Assembly: GCA_964017065.1 (NCBI GenBank)
Contig: OZ024788.1
Coordinates: 3,426,887-3,490,886, forward strand
DNA length: 64,000 nucleotides
DNA from: Haliclona indistincta
Lineage: Eukaryota; Porifera; Demospongiae; Haplosclerida; Chalinidae
Reading direction: 5' to 3'
Shown here: positions 21,783-34,760 of the stretch, one piece after another
How positions within the stretch are numbered: position 1 is the first letter of the stretch
Layout of the letters: each line of letters opens with the position of its first letter
Program-made: the position numbers and the translations under genes
Notes under the pieces: model-generated
Told to the model about the DNA's origin: nothing
Seen by the model: the letters and a program-made list of their open reading frames with translations, nothing else
Database searches by the model: none

Positions 21783-24700
21783 ATGGTGGTGACAGTATAC
21801 CTGTTTCTCTTGATCATTTTTGGACTACTAGAAAGCAGTAGCAGCTATCAGCAGAACATCACAGTAGTTGTAAGTGAGAGTGGTTTGGATTACCCTTCCT
21901 GTGTGCACAATGGCATGCCCTGCAATACAATGACATTTGCCTTGCATCAAATCTCACAACTGAGCACTAGCTTTCCTCAAAGTACGGAGATTATTGTGTA
22001 TGTCAATTACAACCAAACTATCAACAGCTCATTCGAGTTCCTCTTCATGTCATCATATCCTCTGAGTATAAAGGTGGTCGGTCAAGACTATGCGTTTATC
22101 AAACTGGATCAGTCTTCCACACTGCACGTGTTTCAACCAGGCCCTAACCGCGAATTCTATTGGGCTTGGATAGGATTGGGATTCATCAGAAAATCGGGTG
22201 ATGACATCACGGAATCTTATACAGAAATGTTGCATAACTATGTAACTTCGTTGGCTATTCTCAACTGCAGAATCATGACAACTCAATGGGTAATCAGAGA
22301 GACACAAAAATTGGTTATCGACAGGACTGAATTTGGACGATATGGGTTCTGTCCTATCTTTTATGCTGGTGGATCGGTTAGTTATCTTCTCTAACAATAA
22401 TATATCTTCTTGCATGCAAACCAGCATCCAGTTTCCAATGCTATATTTTGGAACCAGCAAAGGCCCATCAATGCTCACAGTTGTCAATTGCTCTTTCATT
22501 GGACTACAAGGTTATACTAAACATCGTCCATATGTTCGTTATGCTTTGAACGATCGTGTTATTATTTCACTTAATTTCTCAAGTGAAGTGGATTTCGATA
22601 TGTTTGTCAAACGATGCAGTTTCATCAACAATAACCAATTGATTCTTATTTCATTAAATTCATTATCCCAATACAAGTATTCTTTAGGCGATGTCTATAT
22701 TAAACTAGATGAAATAATCATATCCAACAATACAGCAGCTTCGGTACTGGTCCGATTAAAAAGTTACATTGTTGATGAATTAGGTAACTTGCAAGTTACC
22801 ATAGACAACCTCTCGGTCATTGGTAATAATGCTAAAACCAGTTCCACTGCAGGTGTCCTGGATAGCTCAGTTTTCAGATTTACAAAAGCAGAGTATGTTA
22901 AAATACACAATTCAAATTTTGTCAACAATCATGGTACTGTTTTTACCCTTGAATCAAATGGAATCAAAATCAGCCTTTATCTTTATGGAAACATTTATTT
23001 CATAAACAACACAGGTTTGCTCGGAGGAGCCTGTGCACTCAATAATGTATTGATTCAAAGAGACACCATGGGGAATGTAATCTTTGATCGAAACAGAGGA
23101 GCATACGGTGGTGCATTGTACTTAAATAATATAGCCCTTTCAGACACACAATGCCAATTGAAATTTGGAATTATCAATAATATGGCAACCACAAGTGGAA
23201 ATTCAATATATTTTGCTTCTTCCCCAGCACAAATAATAGGCAAATGTCCATTCAATCGTGTCTATTTCAGTGACGTTAACTCTCTGGCACTAGGTATCCA
23301 AAGAGAAGATACTGTTTGTACGCTAATCCCTGGACAAAACATGTACATCAATGTTTCCATTACAGACTACTTTGGGTCTGTATCATCATGTACAGCCAAC
23401 GTGTACTTATTGTGTGACAGTTTACTGTATTCCTGCTATGATAAACAAATCCGACTGAATGGACCAGACAATGTGGTGTTAGTGCAGGCTGATATTGCAA
23501 CTTATTCAGTTGTGGATACTAAATTGAGCATATCTGCCCCCCAAGTCTTCGGGAAAACTGAGGTTTCACTGTTGTTCATTTGCAAAAACAGTGCACAGCT
23601 AAGAATGGTTGTTCCTCTGAACATTACTGCATGTCCACTTGGCTTCATCTACAATACTAGTGAAGGTGTTTGCAAGTGTGCTGATATAATTAAAAACGAT
23701 GGCACTGTAATATGCTCAGAAAAGTTGGGTGTTGCATGCATCACACAAGGCTACTGGTATGGTCCATATGACTATGATAACACTACAACATATGTTTCTG
23801 CTCATTGCTCATATCCTGACTGTTCCTACTCTCACAAACCATGTCCTCCAAAAATGCTCAGCCTTGGATTTGCAGGTGACTACAAACTACTTGGCACTGA
23901 TGCTGATGAGCAATGCTCAGTAGGAAGAGGTGGACTGCTGTGTAAGAGTTGTGCAGAGGACTACCAGTACACCTTCCTGTCAGTGAGTTGTGTAGCTAGC
24001 AGCACGTGTGAGTGGTGGCAGCCTTACCTTGTCCTGGTCATCACATCAGTGTTCCAACTGATGATTGCAATGGCTCTTATGATAGTTGTTAGATTCAAAA
24101 TAGCAGCAGGCTCTGGATTTCTTTATGGTCCAATGTTGTTTCTAGCAATCATAAGTCACCTACCTTTAGACAACGATCCTAACTTCTTTATCTTGAAAGC
24201 ATCTATACTGATCATTACAGCTGTACCACTACTCAATCCTGAGCCATTTGGACTCATTCCATGGTGCTTCTTCCATCCATTCAACAAAATCTACAACTAC
24301 TCCTTACGTTATCTTGGTCCACTGACAGTGCTGTTAGTAATTGGCTTTGCAACACTTAAAGCTCAATGGTGCCCACGAACACTACTGAAATGGCAAAACT
24401 CTCGTCTACGAGCACTCTGCATTCTAATGCTGCTCTCATTTTGGTCACTGGCAGACATTACAATGAACATCACTTTCAACATTCTCACATCAACCAGACT
24501 AATACACAACAATGATGTGGTGGTCTCAGTAGTGGCATTAGAACCAAATATGAAATACTCGTCTTTGAAGCACATTCCAATAGTAATTCTATCACTGCTA
24601 GTTCTACTAATAGTGATCATTCCTTTACTAGTAATACTGTTAGTATCACCAGCACTATCACGAGTCATTAACCTGACCAGGATCAAACCGTTTCTAGATG

Positions 24701-25218
24701 AGTTCCAGTCTTGCTACAGGGACAGCTGTCGCTGGTACTCAATTGTATACCTCATTGTGTGGATTGGGTTTGTGTCTATGCAAAGCCAAGCGGTGCCAAT
24801 GATCTACATACAGACATTATTCATGATCGTATTGAGTGCTCACTGCCTGATTCGTCCATACCAGAGCACAGTATTAAACATGACAGACACTCTTATTCTT
24901 ATCGACGTTAACTTTCTGATTGCTCTTTTGCAGTTGAGGACAAATCTTACCACAATCATTTTAGTCCATATACTGGTGTTTGTCCCCACACTGGGTATTG
25001 GTGCTTGGTTTGTGGGTGTGACTCTTGTTAAATGTGGTGTGTGCGGATACCTACATCGCATTCTGTTTAAAAGAAGACAACCACTAGCAGCTGCCAGCAG
25101 GGATCAACGCTATGAGGAACGGCTACCCTCACCACCCAATGTACCAGTGCAGGAGGTGCATCTTTATGGTAGTGATGAAGAAAGAGAGCCACTGATCGGA
25201 ATTGTTAATGACAACTAA
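21783..25218 (+). CDS. signal peptide, beta-helix and multi-pass membrane protein (one frameshift)
   Basis: The N-terminus (MVVTVYLFLLIIFGLL) is a signal peptide. The extracellular part has repeated short strands with NN/FINN turns (for example NSNFVNNHGTVFTL, GNIYFINNTG, GGALYLNN), typical of right-handed parallel beta-helix repeats. A Cys-rich segment follows (CPLGFIYN...C.C...CKSCAEDY), then about eight hydrophobic helices and a cytoplasmic tail. This layout, with the motif FQSCYRD after the helices, resembles a large sponge/invertebrate family of uncharacterised membrane proteins (family recollection, not a search). The first 203 codons (to 22394) and the following 940 are offset by +1, joined within about 22333-22394. 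No GT-AG intron of suitable length repairs this, so it is a one-base indel in the allele or the assembly. Confidence 0.8.
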
Positions 25219-26145
25219 TTTATCATGTACATACATGTATGCAACCATCACTATAGTCATCAAACTTTCTGCATGAATACTTAGATACTTGTAGACTGTC
25301 ACACATAGACTGTCACACATACACTATATCAGTATAGTCAAACTGCTGTCCAAAATCTATGATTGAGGACATCAGGCATGCAAGTGACTATTGTCACAAC
25401 TTTTTGTTTTCATTCAGTTTATGATACTCCGTGGTTATGCTAAGCAGCTAAATTTATATCCTGCATGGGTGCACCAGACTAGATGTTCACATTAATGAGA
25501 AAACAGAGAGTGCCAGTACATGGAATTACCATAACACTTTCCTCCTCCGATACACACTCTTGTGACATCTTATAGAGTGAACCACACCATAACAATGATT
25601 GAACTATCTCTATCAAGTTAGTCTGCATCAGCCGAATGCATAGATGTGATAGCATCATGCATTTTACTACGTGTAAATAGATCAAGGCAATTTTGTAGGT
25701 CTGATTGCTTGTACTTGCTCCTATACTAGCAAGCCAGTCAAGCTCCGCATGACAAAAATAATCATTTCCTCAACAGCACAATCCTATATGCAGAGACAAA
25801 TCTTCATCTGTCCAAACAAATTGAAACATGAACCATCATCAGCGATAGCATTATGATTTTTTAAAACACAAAAATTATAATTGTATCATTGTTTGAGCTT
25901 TAACCCAATGCATAATACATGCATGTAGTAAACAAATCAAGATTATGCCCTAATAATTATTTTGAAGCAATTTTCAAATCATCTTGATATTCTTGACTAC
26001 ATAGTACACGTGTAGCTATATTCATGTATACTAAAAGATATAAAACAATGTTCTATTGACTAGTACTAGTGTTCTACTTACTCAACTACTGTAGTCACTC
26101 ACTAGCTGAGTGTGTTACTAGAGAATGTTCATTTCCATGTGGGGT
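25219..26145. other. convergent intergenic region
   Basis: Lies between the stops of the + strand membrane-protein gene and the - strand nuclease gene. AT-rich, with no coding or repeat structure that I can support. Confidence 0.5.
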
Positions 26146-29100
26146 TCAGAAGAGGAATTTCTTGAGACCTTTGATAGCACGTTCTCCAATTTTCCTCACA
26201 AAGGAGAGGATGTCTCTCAGGTTGATGTCGAGACTGAATCGTTTTGGTTTACGGAATATGCTGACCTCTATCGAGGCTCTAAAGTGACCAGTTGCTGCTG
26301 TGCTAAGAGCTACATCGAAACTGACCTCTCTTATATCAAACACTCCTCCAAGACCAAACTTAGCGATTGCTGATAGTGCCTTTGTTCCAGCTTGATAGGC
26401 TCTCTTCACTCCTTCAAGAACAGCATTGACAATGTCCAGTGATCGCTTGCTGATCCTAACTACATGCTGTGCTCCTCTAAGGACTAAATTAACTGCATGA
26501 AGAATGCCTCTGCTTTTTCCAACAAGATGACGTGCTATACGAAGACCGGCAATAGCAGCTACACGGAGCAACTTGCAAGCAGCATTTTTAGCAAGACATA
26601 CAGGGTTGTGGATTCTATAGCAACATGAGTTCCATCTCCAATTTCGTGAACATCCAATGCACACTAAAATACAAAATAGTAATTTTGATATTTACAACTG
26701 TTTCGACTCACCTGAATGACAGTGCTGGATTCTACACAATCTTCGAACCTTTCCTTCCCAACTTCGTAGTTTATTCATAGCTCGGTTGAATGCTCCTTTT
26801 GCTCTATTGACTTTATGTTGAGCTGATCGCAGCTTCCCAATAGCTCTGTCAAAAACAACTTTCTTGGAGTTGATATGTCGCTTTGCATTGTCGATGGCTC
26901 TTGTAGCAGCTTGAGAAGAGCTTTGAAGGCCTCTTTGAATCTTTCTACGCACGAAAGCAAATAAATCATTTCTTAAGTAGCCACGAACTCGGAATCCTGC
27001 TTTCCTGATGTCACCATAGTTAGCAGTAATGTGGAGACTAGCTTGAAACAAGTGGAGGAACTTTCCTGCTACTCTGTACTCGTATCGTGTGTTAGTTACT
27101 CTCAGCAAAGCCCCTGCTTGAATACCCAGCACAGAGACAAACCCACTGATATGCATGTTCACTTTAGGTGGTAGTACACTTACAATGATCTTAAGGAATG
27201 GTCCACGTGATCGATCACTCTTGGAGGCATACATTTGGAAAAATCCACCACCAATTTTTAGTGACGGGAGAACAACGTAATATTTGATAGCAGTTGGACT
27301 GATTGTGACATCAGCATGCGCCTGAAGACCAAGGATGTGGATGGTGCCTTTTAGTCTGAAACCTGATTGAATACTGAGACTAGCTCTCGGTAGTTCTTTG
27401 CCGATGAAAGAGAAAGAAGAGAGAACTCCCTTAGGGAATCCACTTTCAACCAAAGGACGGGGTAGATGGAATCTAATGCAGAATGCTCGGAGAAGGGTTG
27501 TCATCGTTATACTGTTCTTCAGTTGTACATAGTAGAAATTGTTGTTAGGACTGAGCTGGTCTACTCCAATGTAGCCTTTTGCTATGAGAGGACGTTTTAG
27601 ACAAGCAGGATTGCCGATCCTAATCTCTCCTCCTATCTCAACTCCTCCGACAGTTATGACAGTAGCTGCTGATGGTTGCACAGCAATGAGAAGATGAAGA
27701 TTGCAGATACTCAGCCAGTCAACACCAAACATTCTCTTCAAATTCAAACATCCCGACGTGCTACCTTCAAGTACGATTCCTCGTGAGCTACCACGAATAC
27801 CAGATGATAAAGTTATTCCCAATTTTGTGAGATGAATTGATCCCTCTATTCCGATAGATACTTCACTTCCATCCACCTTTACCTGTAGAGCAGCACGCTG
27901 TAGCTGCAGTCCTTCTCCTAGGTTGATATTTGATACACCAGCTGACAGTGAGAATGATGAGATACTTGTTATAGTTCCTTGAAGTGATAGTTGGGCATCT
28001 TTCCCAAGGACCTTCTGTGCAACAGTGCAAAATTTATCCGATGCACAGTTTGCAGGCCATCCCAGACCTGCATTAATAGATGCTCCTTTCACAATGTTAA
28101 TATTCTTCAACATGCTACCATACAGACGGACTCCTGGTAGAGAGACAGGAGAGATCAGTAGACTTATGTGTAGCTCTTGGTTCAAAATAGCGATTTTTCG
28201 TACATCTTTACGTGTGATCCGGTTGATAAGAGTAGCAAGACTCACTTTACCCAATTGGAAACCAGCCACCAATCTTGCCTTTCCTCCTTGCCTAACAATT
28301 GCTGCACTCAAATGGACGGTCTTGTATCCTCCAATGACTGGTGTGCCTGACAAGTGAAGTTGGAGGTTTCTAGTTCCAATAGGAAATGCTACTTGAGCAT
28401 TGTGGATGCTGAACTGGATAAATTTTTTAAGCGCCACGTGAAGTTCATCGGGTAATATCTTTGCTGAGAATTTGTGCATGATGTCTGAAATAGGGATCGT
28501 TTTGAATGAAGCCTTGAGAACATACTTGTTTATAGTAGGATCTCTGGATATTGTGATAAGGTAGTTTCCTTTTCCGATTTTGATTGCTCCTTCGACAGCA
28601 AAGTTTACTTTTCGCGGACGTTTGAGAACTGCATTGATACTCAGTCCTGGGTTTGTGATGGTGAGGTAGCCATTGAAGTAGCGAAGAGTACCTGGATATC
28701 GAGTGGTCACTACCAGTTGCTTAGAACTTGTGTCAAAAGAGAAATAGTCAACTTGAAATCGGAAAATATCTCTCACACCAGGAGGTAAGGGAAGAGAACG
28801 GATGTTGATGCCAGGAATGGTTGATATTAGAGTCCCAATGGGAAGACGACTGTTTTGAATTATCTCAAATGACAAAAAAGTCTTGTAATAATACATTTTT
28901 ATTGGAACTTTTGTACCACTGAGATTGAGCAATATGAAGGCTTGTAGTCCTTTAGGGATAGTGACGGCTGTGTTCTGAAGGAGACCTTCCTTACAGAAGA
29001 CATTTGGTAGTAGAGAGCTGGTGATATAGTCGGAGGATACAGTCACACCAAATCTTGGAATAGTGAGAGAGCCAAAGAATGGCACTCTTGAAATGTCCAC

Positions 29101-32100
29101 TTTTGCTGTCTTTCTGATAACGTCAGAGAGTCTGATGGGACCAATATCAGCAGCAAAGGCACCAGAGAACTTGCCAGCCTTTAGTGGTTTCTGAAACACA
29201 GCATGGACTCTGTTCTTACCAATGGAGCCACTGACCACTACAGTAGCTAGTCCTCCTTTAATGAGCTCAAACTCACCAGTGACTGCTATGTTACTGAGAG
29301 AGACAGATGGTAGAGGGATTGGTACATATGTTCCTGTGAGGCCATCTAGCTCATTTTTGAGGTTAATGGTTAACTTGATTTTTGGAGCTCCTCTCAGCAA
29401 TAGCTTCATACTGTTGGTGTCATATCTAGCTAGGACGTCAACAACTATGTTACCAATAGCCCATTGTCCTGTAACACCAGCAATTACATTCCTGTTATCT
29501 TTGCCATAGCTGATTCTGATAGAGAATACTGTATTTCTGACAGAGAATACTCCTGGAATGAGAGTGAACTTGCGAGAGGGAGCTGAGTAGATATCGATAT
29601 ACTTTGCTTCACAATCAGAGACAATCTTTCTCAATCTGATGTAATTGAAGAGAGGAACATCAAACAATTCGCGCAGTCTGAGTGTGTGCCTTTTTGAAAC
29701 ATAGCCAGTTAGTCGTTTAATCCCTGCCAACGCTGCTGTTTGCTCTATAGCTTAAAGTGTATTATAGTATAATAAGCTTATGAAATTAGCTGACTGATGT
29801 GGTTTTACCTTGTTCATTGGATGACGTTTCATTAGCATCTAGCAGGCCATCAGTGAATTCACTTATCTCACTCAACATCAGATCTGAATAATAATATTAT
29901 CATGATTATGAGGAATTTAGGGCTAGCTGTACGCACACCTGAGGCTCTTCTGCAACTAGCACTAAAGTATCCCTCTCCAAGATCCAGAACTGATTTTTCT
30001 CCTTTTCTTTGCAAGTCACGAAATGACAACTTGCCCATCTTTTTAAGGGTTTGAAGTTTGGTATTCATTTTCGTACAGAATGACAGTGAAGCTGTTCGAT
30101 CAGACTCTAGTTGGCTAACTTTTGATTTGAATGCATTCTGTTGAAAAAGAAAGTTTTTGTACATAAATAAATTATATTGTTATACATTTACCATAAATAT
30201 ATTGTTATACAACTGTAAAAGTTCCAATGAAGAACTGCTGATTTTGAAATGAATTCCAGTGTCTCTGAAGATAACTTCTTCAATTTCTTTGAGAGTCTTG
30301 CCTGTTGTAGCTTTGACTCCATTAACTACTTTGGGCTGTTTTGTTTCAGTAGTCATCCGTACAGTATCAGGCTATGTACATACAGTATAGCTGGTAATGA
30401 GCACTGATTTGCTTGGCTTACTCTGTTTTTATTTTCATGTTTAGTAGAAATGTATTCTGCTTGAAGCACTCCATTTTCAATCCACACGAGAATCTTGTAA
30501 AAGTACTCTGGTACTGTAACTTTATTGTTTAGTCTATACAATACACAAAAATAATTAATATAACATAAAATAAATATTATTAATTTAGTATTTTAACAAA
30601 CTTTTTTATGCTTCCTGTAATTCCTGTAATCACATAAAAATGAGACCCTTTTTCAGATGCTTTTGTTCGAGTGTACGCCTCCCAATTCTTCCAAGCAATT
30701 TGGTTATGATTAGGATATTGAGGTACTATGTTTGACAATACGAATGTGTTGATTTGTGATGTATCACATGTCATGTCAGCTGAAACAAAAGGTAAATAGA
30801 ATAATCCACACATTTTGAAACCAGACGATTGTTACAGTGAAATTAATAATTATGACATACTGTTCATTAATTTTATGCCTACACCATACATGTACATGCA
30901 TGCATACCAAATGGAGCAAGGTGACCTCTGTCAAACAGAGACTTTAAAAAATCTATCAGCAATGATGTTAATCGAAGAGGAAGCCTTGGATCAGGCCTAA
31001 AATATTCATTTTTCTTTCTCTTTGGTAATTCCTGAGTTAAAGATAATTGCATCAGTGCATGTGCACAACATTGTTATAGAATTACTTTCTTTTTTTTTAG
31101 ATTTTTTAACATTGCACCATCCAGTTTCTGAGCAGTAAACAGTGGAGTTCGTCGTTTGGGACAGTATCGTGTGATGAATCCATCTTGAACTAGTGTCATG
31201 AGATGCTTGCTGTCCTCTGTCCTGCTGTCATCAAAATCGAAGGGCATATTCTCTGGCAGCTCCTTAAGATTTTTTGAATCTTTAATTTTAAAAGATTCTA
31301 TCAATTGCTCTTGTGCTATCTGTGAGAATGTCAATGGCGTTAAGTATACATGGAGGCACAGTAGCGGTGACTCCCTTTGTACTAGGGATGACCACTAGAA
31401 GAAAACAAGATATTTCGCCTGGTGATGAATTTTATACGTCCAAAGACACTTAGATCTGCTACCTGGCGTTGCCCCATCTTACAGTAGCAAGGAGATTGCT
31501 CGAACTTCGGAACTTGTTATGCCGAGGTGTGGGCGGAGCCACGAGGCATACAGTAGTCTGTTCGTTTGTGTGTGTGTGTGTGTGTATGTTCGCAATGCGT
31601 ATCTCAGCAACCGCTTGCTACTAAGCGCTGAAATTAGCAACACAGGTAGATCTCAGTAGTTTATGAAAAACAAATTTGGCAGAATTGCGATTAAAGGCTT
31701 TGTTTTCGAGTTATGGCGTGATTTGCTCGCCTGGACTGCCGTTGCTCGCGTTCTGGCTTCCTTCAGAGACAGTACTGTCCACAGCTGGCTACATCGCGCT
31801 TGATATATGACAGTGCAGCTCATATGACTCCATAAGCAGCAATGAAACTTGCAAGCGAAAGCGTCTTCAGACTCATCTTGCTCGTCGAGTGAGCCTGAGC
31901 GAGCAAGCGTTATGCAGGTCAGTCTTCAGTAAACAGCTTGTATTTTTATTACAACAGCTTGTACAATGCATTTTAGCTACATGTACTCTATGCTGCTACA
32001 ATCCATGGTTCTGCTGCTTGCATGCAACCATAGTTCTGCTGCTTGCATGCTTCCATGGTTCTGCTTCTTAGATGCTTCAGTTCTGCTGCTTGCATGCTTC

Positions 32101-33533
32101 AGTTCTGCTGCTTGCATGCTTCAGTTCTGCTGCTTGCATGCTTCAGTTCTGCTGCTTGCATGCTTCACTTCTACTGCTTGCATGCTTCAGTTCTGCTGCT
32201 TGCATGCTTCAGTTCTGCTGCTTGCATGCTTCCATGGTTCTGCTGCTTCCATGCTTCTATATATAGTTCTGCTGCTTCCATGCTACAATGGTTCTGATGC
32301 TTGCATGCTACCGTGGTTCTGCTGCTTGCATGCTTTCATAGTTCTGCTGCTTGCATGCTACTATGGTTCTGCTGCTTGCATGCTAATATGGCTCTGCTGC
32401 TTGCATGCTTCCATAGTTCTGGTGCTTGCATGCTCAAGTTCCATGATACTGTTTTGATGCTTCCATGGATCTACTGCATGCATACGTGCTGTCATATGCA
32501 TCTGCTAATTGCATCATGCTAGCATACATGCTACTGCACCGAGGCATCTGCACCTTTGGTGCTTTATTACTAAAGTGACGAACCTGGCAACGGTGAAAAT
32601 CGAGTTTCGCCGGTCAGTCTTCGTTTTTCTTCTTCTTCTTCTTCAAGTTCTTTCTTCCACTCGCCTAGCACCTTTACGTGAGCGGTGCCGAGACCAACAC
32701 ACCCACGAACAGTCGTGAAATTATCCTTGAATGTGCCTTTTGAACTTAGTTTTTAGCGAAACGACGATATAAAATTGACGATTTCACGACCAATTACACG
32801 AATTTCTTAGTATCGCCGCATAGAGAGCGCATATTGGCGTCTGGAGTCTTCGAAGAACAGCTCTCCGAGTAAGCTCGTGTAGTATCACCGTTCTGCTGTT
32901 TGCCAGATAGTATCACATAATACATGTACAGACATTTCTAAACAAGAGTGGGCGTGGCTCGTATGCTGTGCAATCTTGCAGCATGCATTTATAATGCAAG
33001 AGCCAGTTTCAGTATTTAGGAGCTACAAGTTAAAAAGCAATTATCAACAAAAGCAACCCAAACCAATGGTGGAATCTTGCCGAATTCGAACTGCACCAAA
33101 AAATTAATTTGAATCTCTAAGAAAAAAGGACACAAACAAGAAGATAAAAAGATGTAGGGATAAAGAAATCTGCTACTGGTCCAAATCTCTCAACATGCAG
33201 GTGTGTTAATAATAACAATATAACAATTATAACAAATTTATTCATGCAAATTACCAGTGGTATACCGGTAGCTTTGATTCACAACAGGGTTTTACTTCTT
33301 AATTTTATAATGGTGCATTGTATCTGTGCATACCATACAGATTATGAGAGTTGTATGTTCACCTGTTTGGCTAGGCCTGGTTTTCGAATCTTAGTCCACT
33401 TGAGCATATAACCTTCTACAATCTGACTGCTGTATTCTTCCCTTTCTTCGTCGACGGCATTTGCTGGTTGCAGTGACTGCAGCAGCAGGCACCCCACCAC
33501 TAGTAGTGGTAGTAGACGAAGCAACATACTCAT
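26146..33533 (-). CDS. secreted NUC (EndoG-like) nuclease with giant beta-rich tail, paralog 1
   Basis: Exons on the minus strand: 33533-33363, 31319-31086, 31019-30908, 30779-30602, 30533-30422, 30371-30192, 30137-29939, 29883-29809, 29744-26712, 26663-26146. All borders are GT-AG, phases agree, and the sum is 4,812 nt (1,603 residues). A signal peptide (MSMLLRLLPLLVVGCLLLQ) is followed by a complete DNA/RNA non-specific endonuclease domain at about 75-250. Catalytic DRGH is at 165-168 and the metal-site segment SNIVPQYPNHNQIAW at 188-202 (candidate ligand Asn198), as in EndoG. A short linker precedes 1,011 residues in one exon. These are beta-rich with repeated amphipathic strands, then a Lys/Arg-rich coiled coil, a Cys cluster (CIGC...CC...C) and a helical then beta C-terminus. 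I do not recognise the tail. The third acceptor is the least certain border. Confidence 0.85.
31320..33362 (+). mobile_element. transposon-derived filling of nuclease intron 1
   Basis: This 2-kb intron holds blocks (about 31405-31510 and 32565-33200) that also occur in the insertion in paralog 2 (56650-57240 and 58510-58960): CACTTAGATCTGCTA, CCCCATCTTACAGTAGCAAG, AACGGTGAAAATCGAGTTTC, CTGGAGTCTTCGAAGAAC and AAAAAGGACACAAACAAGAA. Here the element lies antisense to the gene. In paralog 2 it lies in the sense direction. The insertions are therefore independent. No transposase is visible, so the class is unknown. Confidence 0.65.
31966..32460 (+). repeat. 22-26-bp minisatellite
   Basis: Tandem units of TTCTGCTGCTTGCATGCTTCAG (22 bp, purest at about 32089-32230), drifting to about 26 bp with CATGGT inserts. 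Because 22 is not a multiple of three and the unit lacks stops, all three + frames are open. The 163-codon frame here is not a gene. It sits inside the intron-1 transposon. Confidence 0.9.
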
Positions 33534-33594
33534 TGCAGTATGAACCTGTTGGTTGACTGCAACTGATAGTGATACTGATTGCAGCCTGCATATG

Positions 33595-33602
33595 CTTATA
33601 TA
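33595..33602 (-). promoter_or_regulatory. TATA box of nuclease paralog 1
   Basis: TATATAAG lies 62 bases upstream of the ATG. The sequence between it and the ATG (GGTTCATACTGCAATGAGT at the end) is shared with paralog 2, which has TATAAAAG at the matching place. A TATA-driven, inducible promoter is inferred. Confidence 0.55.
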
Positions 33603-34760
33603 ATCTCAGAGTTGACAAAATTTTGCTTCGTGGATAAGAAAATGTTGTTTTAACCAGAATTCGTTCACTTTTGCTATTAATGTCAAAATATCACTTTCTG
33701 TATTTGTAAATGCCAAGCATCTTTCAGTTGGCGTACACATACAAAATATGTCATGCATGTAGATGGAACTTGTGGTCATAAAATTTAGTTGTTTTTCTGT
33801 TTCTGTTTAAAGCACACTTTCCAAATGTTTTTGATCTTTAACAGTATTCCTGTAAGCTGCAGTAAGCACTACAGTAGTTGTATAAGCATAAGAATGAGTG
33901 AATTTTTGAATTGTAAGATGCATGTCGTGATAATGAAATCACTCACAATAATTATTATTATTATTAATTGTAAGTGACTCTACTGCAGCCAATACTTCAT
34001 GATTTCAAGGCGAACGTTTGTGGCTTATGAATATTTATATTTAATTGATTCTGCCGTACTTTCGTACAATGCATTAATTTTTCCCGTTAACAAAGAAGTA
34101 TAATTCTGGTTGATACAGAATGTGTTTTTTTGATAATCAGAAACAAGTATTTTCAAGTACAGCATGTTGTTTATGACAAAATAACAACATTATTGTTTTG
34201 TGTACACCCTTGGTGTGATAAATTTTGTTCTTTTCCGAAATCCAGCTGTAAACAAACTGTAAGCATTGTCTTTGTTACCAAACAAAGCACACTGCAGGAA
34301 TGCGGATATGCAAGTGTACACAAGTACTCATCCGTTATTATCTTCCAAGAACATGATATCAAATTGTAACACTTGAGAGACCTCGGAGATACGTACATGC
34401 CTGTAGCATAATAAAGAAAAATAAAGTTAACGTCAGTCTCGCATGCAAATTGGCTTCAACCGTTCTCGAATACGATGAGCATAAGCTATCACTTATCTAG
34501 ACTGTATAGTGCAGATCTTTCCTTTATCTAAAATTTTAATAATTATTATTATCAGACCACCAGCCATTATTCATAGGCTGAAAACTGTGCATTGATTTGT
34601 CTAGTGAGACATGAGCTTTGTGAAAATTCCCGGCAAAACCCGTTCTTGGTTGTTGTGGTAAATTGTATTTAAAATTAATGATAAGAAATTATACTAAAAA
34701 TCAGTCAAGCTAATGTACAGTGAGGGCCTGTGAGGCTATTGAGCAGTTTGCTTGAGTGGA
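33603..34760. other. intergenic, nuclease promoter to oxidoreductase 3' end
   Basis: AT-rich with no gene. AATAAT/TTA runs near 33950-33970 and 34530-34550 are simple sequence. It includes the 3' flank of the minus-strand gene at 34761. Confidence 0.5.

Noticed and set aside
31966..32460. 163-codon Cys/Leu-rich frame as a possible secreted peptide
   Set aside because: Product of a 22-bp minisatellite open in all frames; no start context, splice sites or homology.
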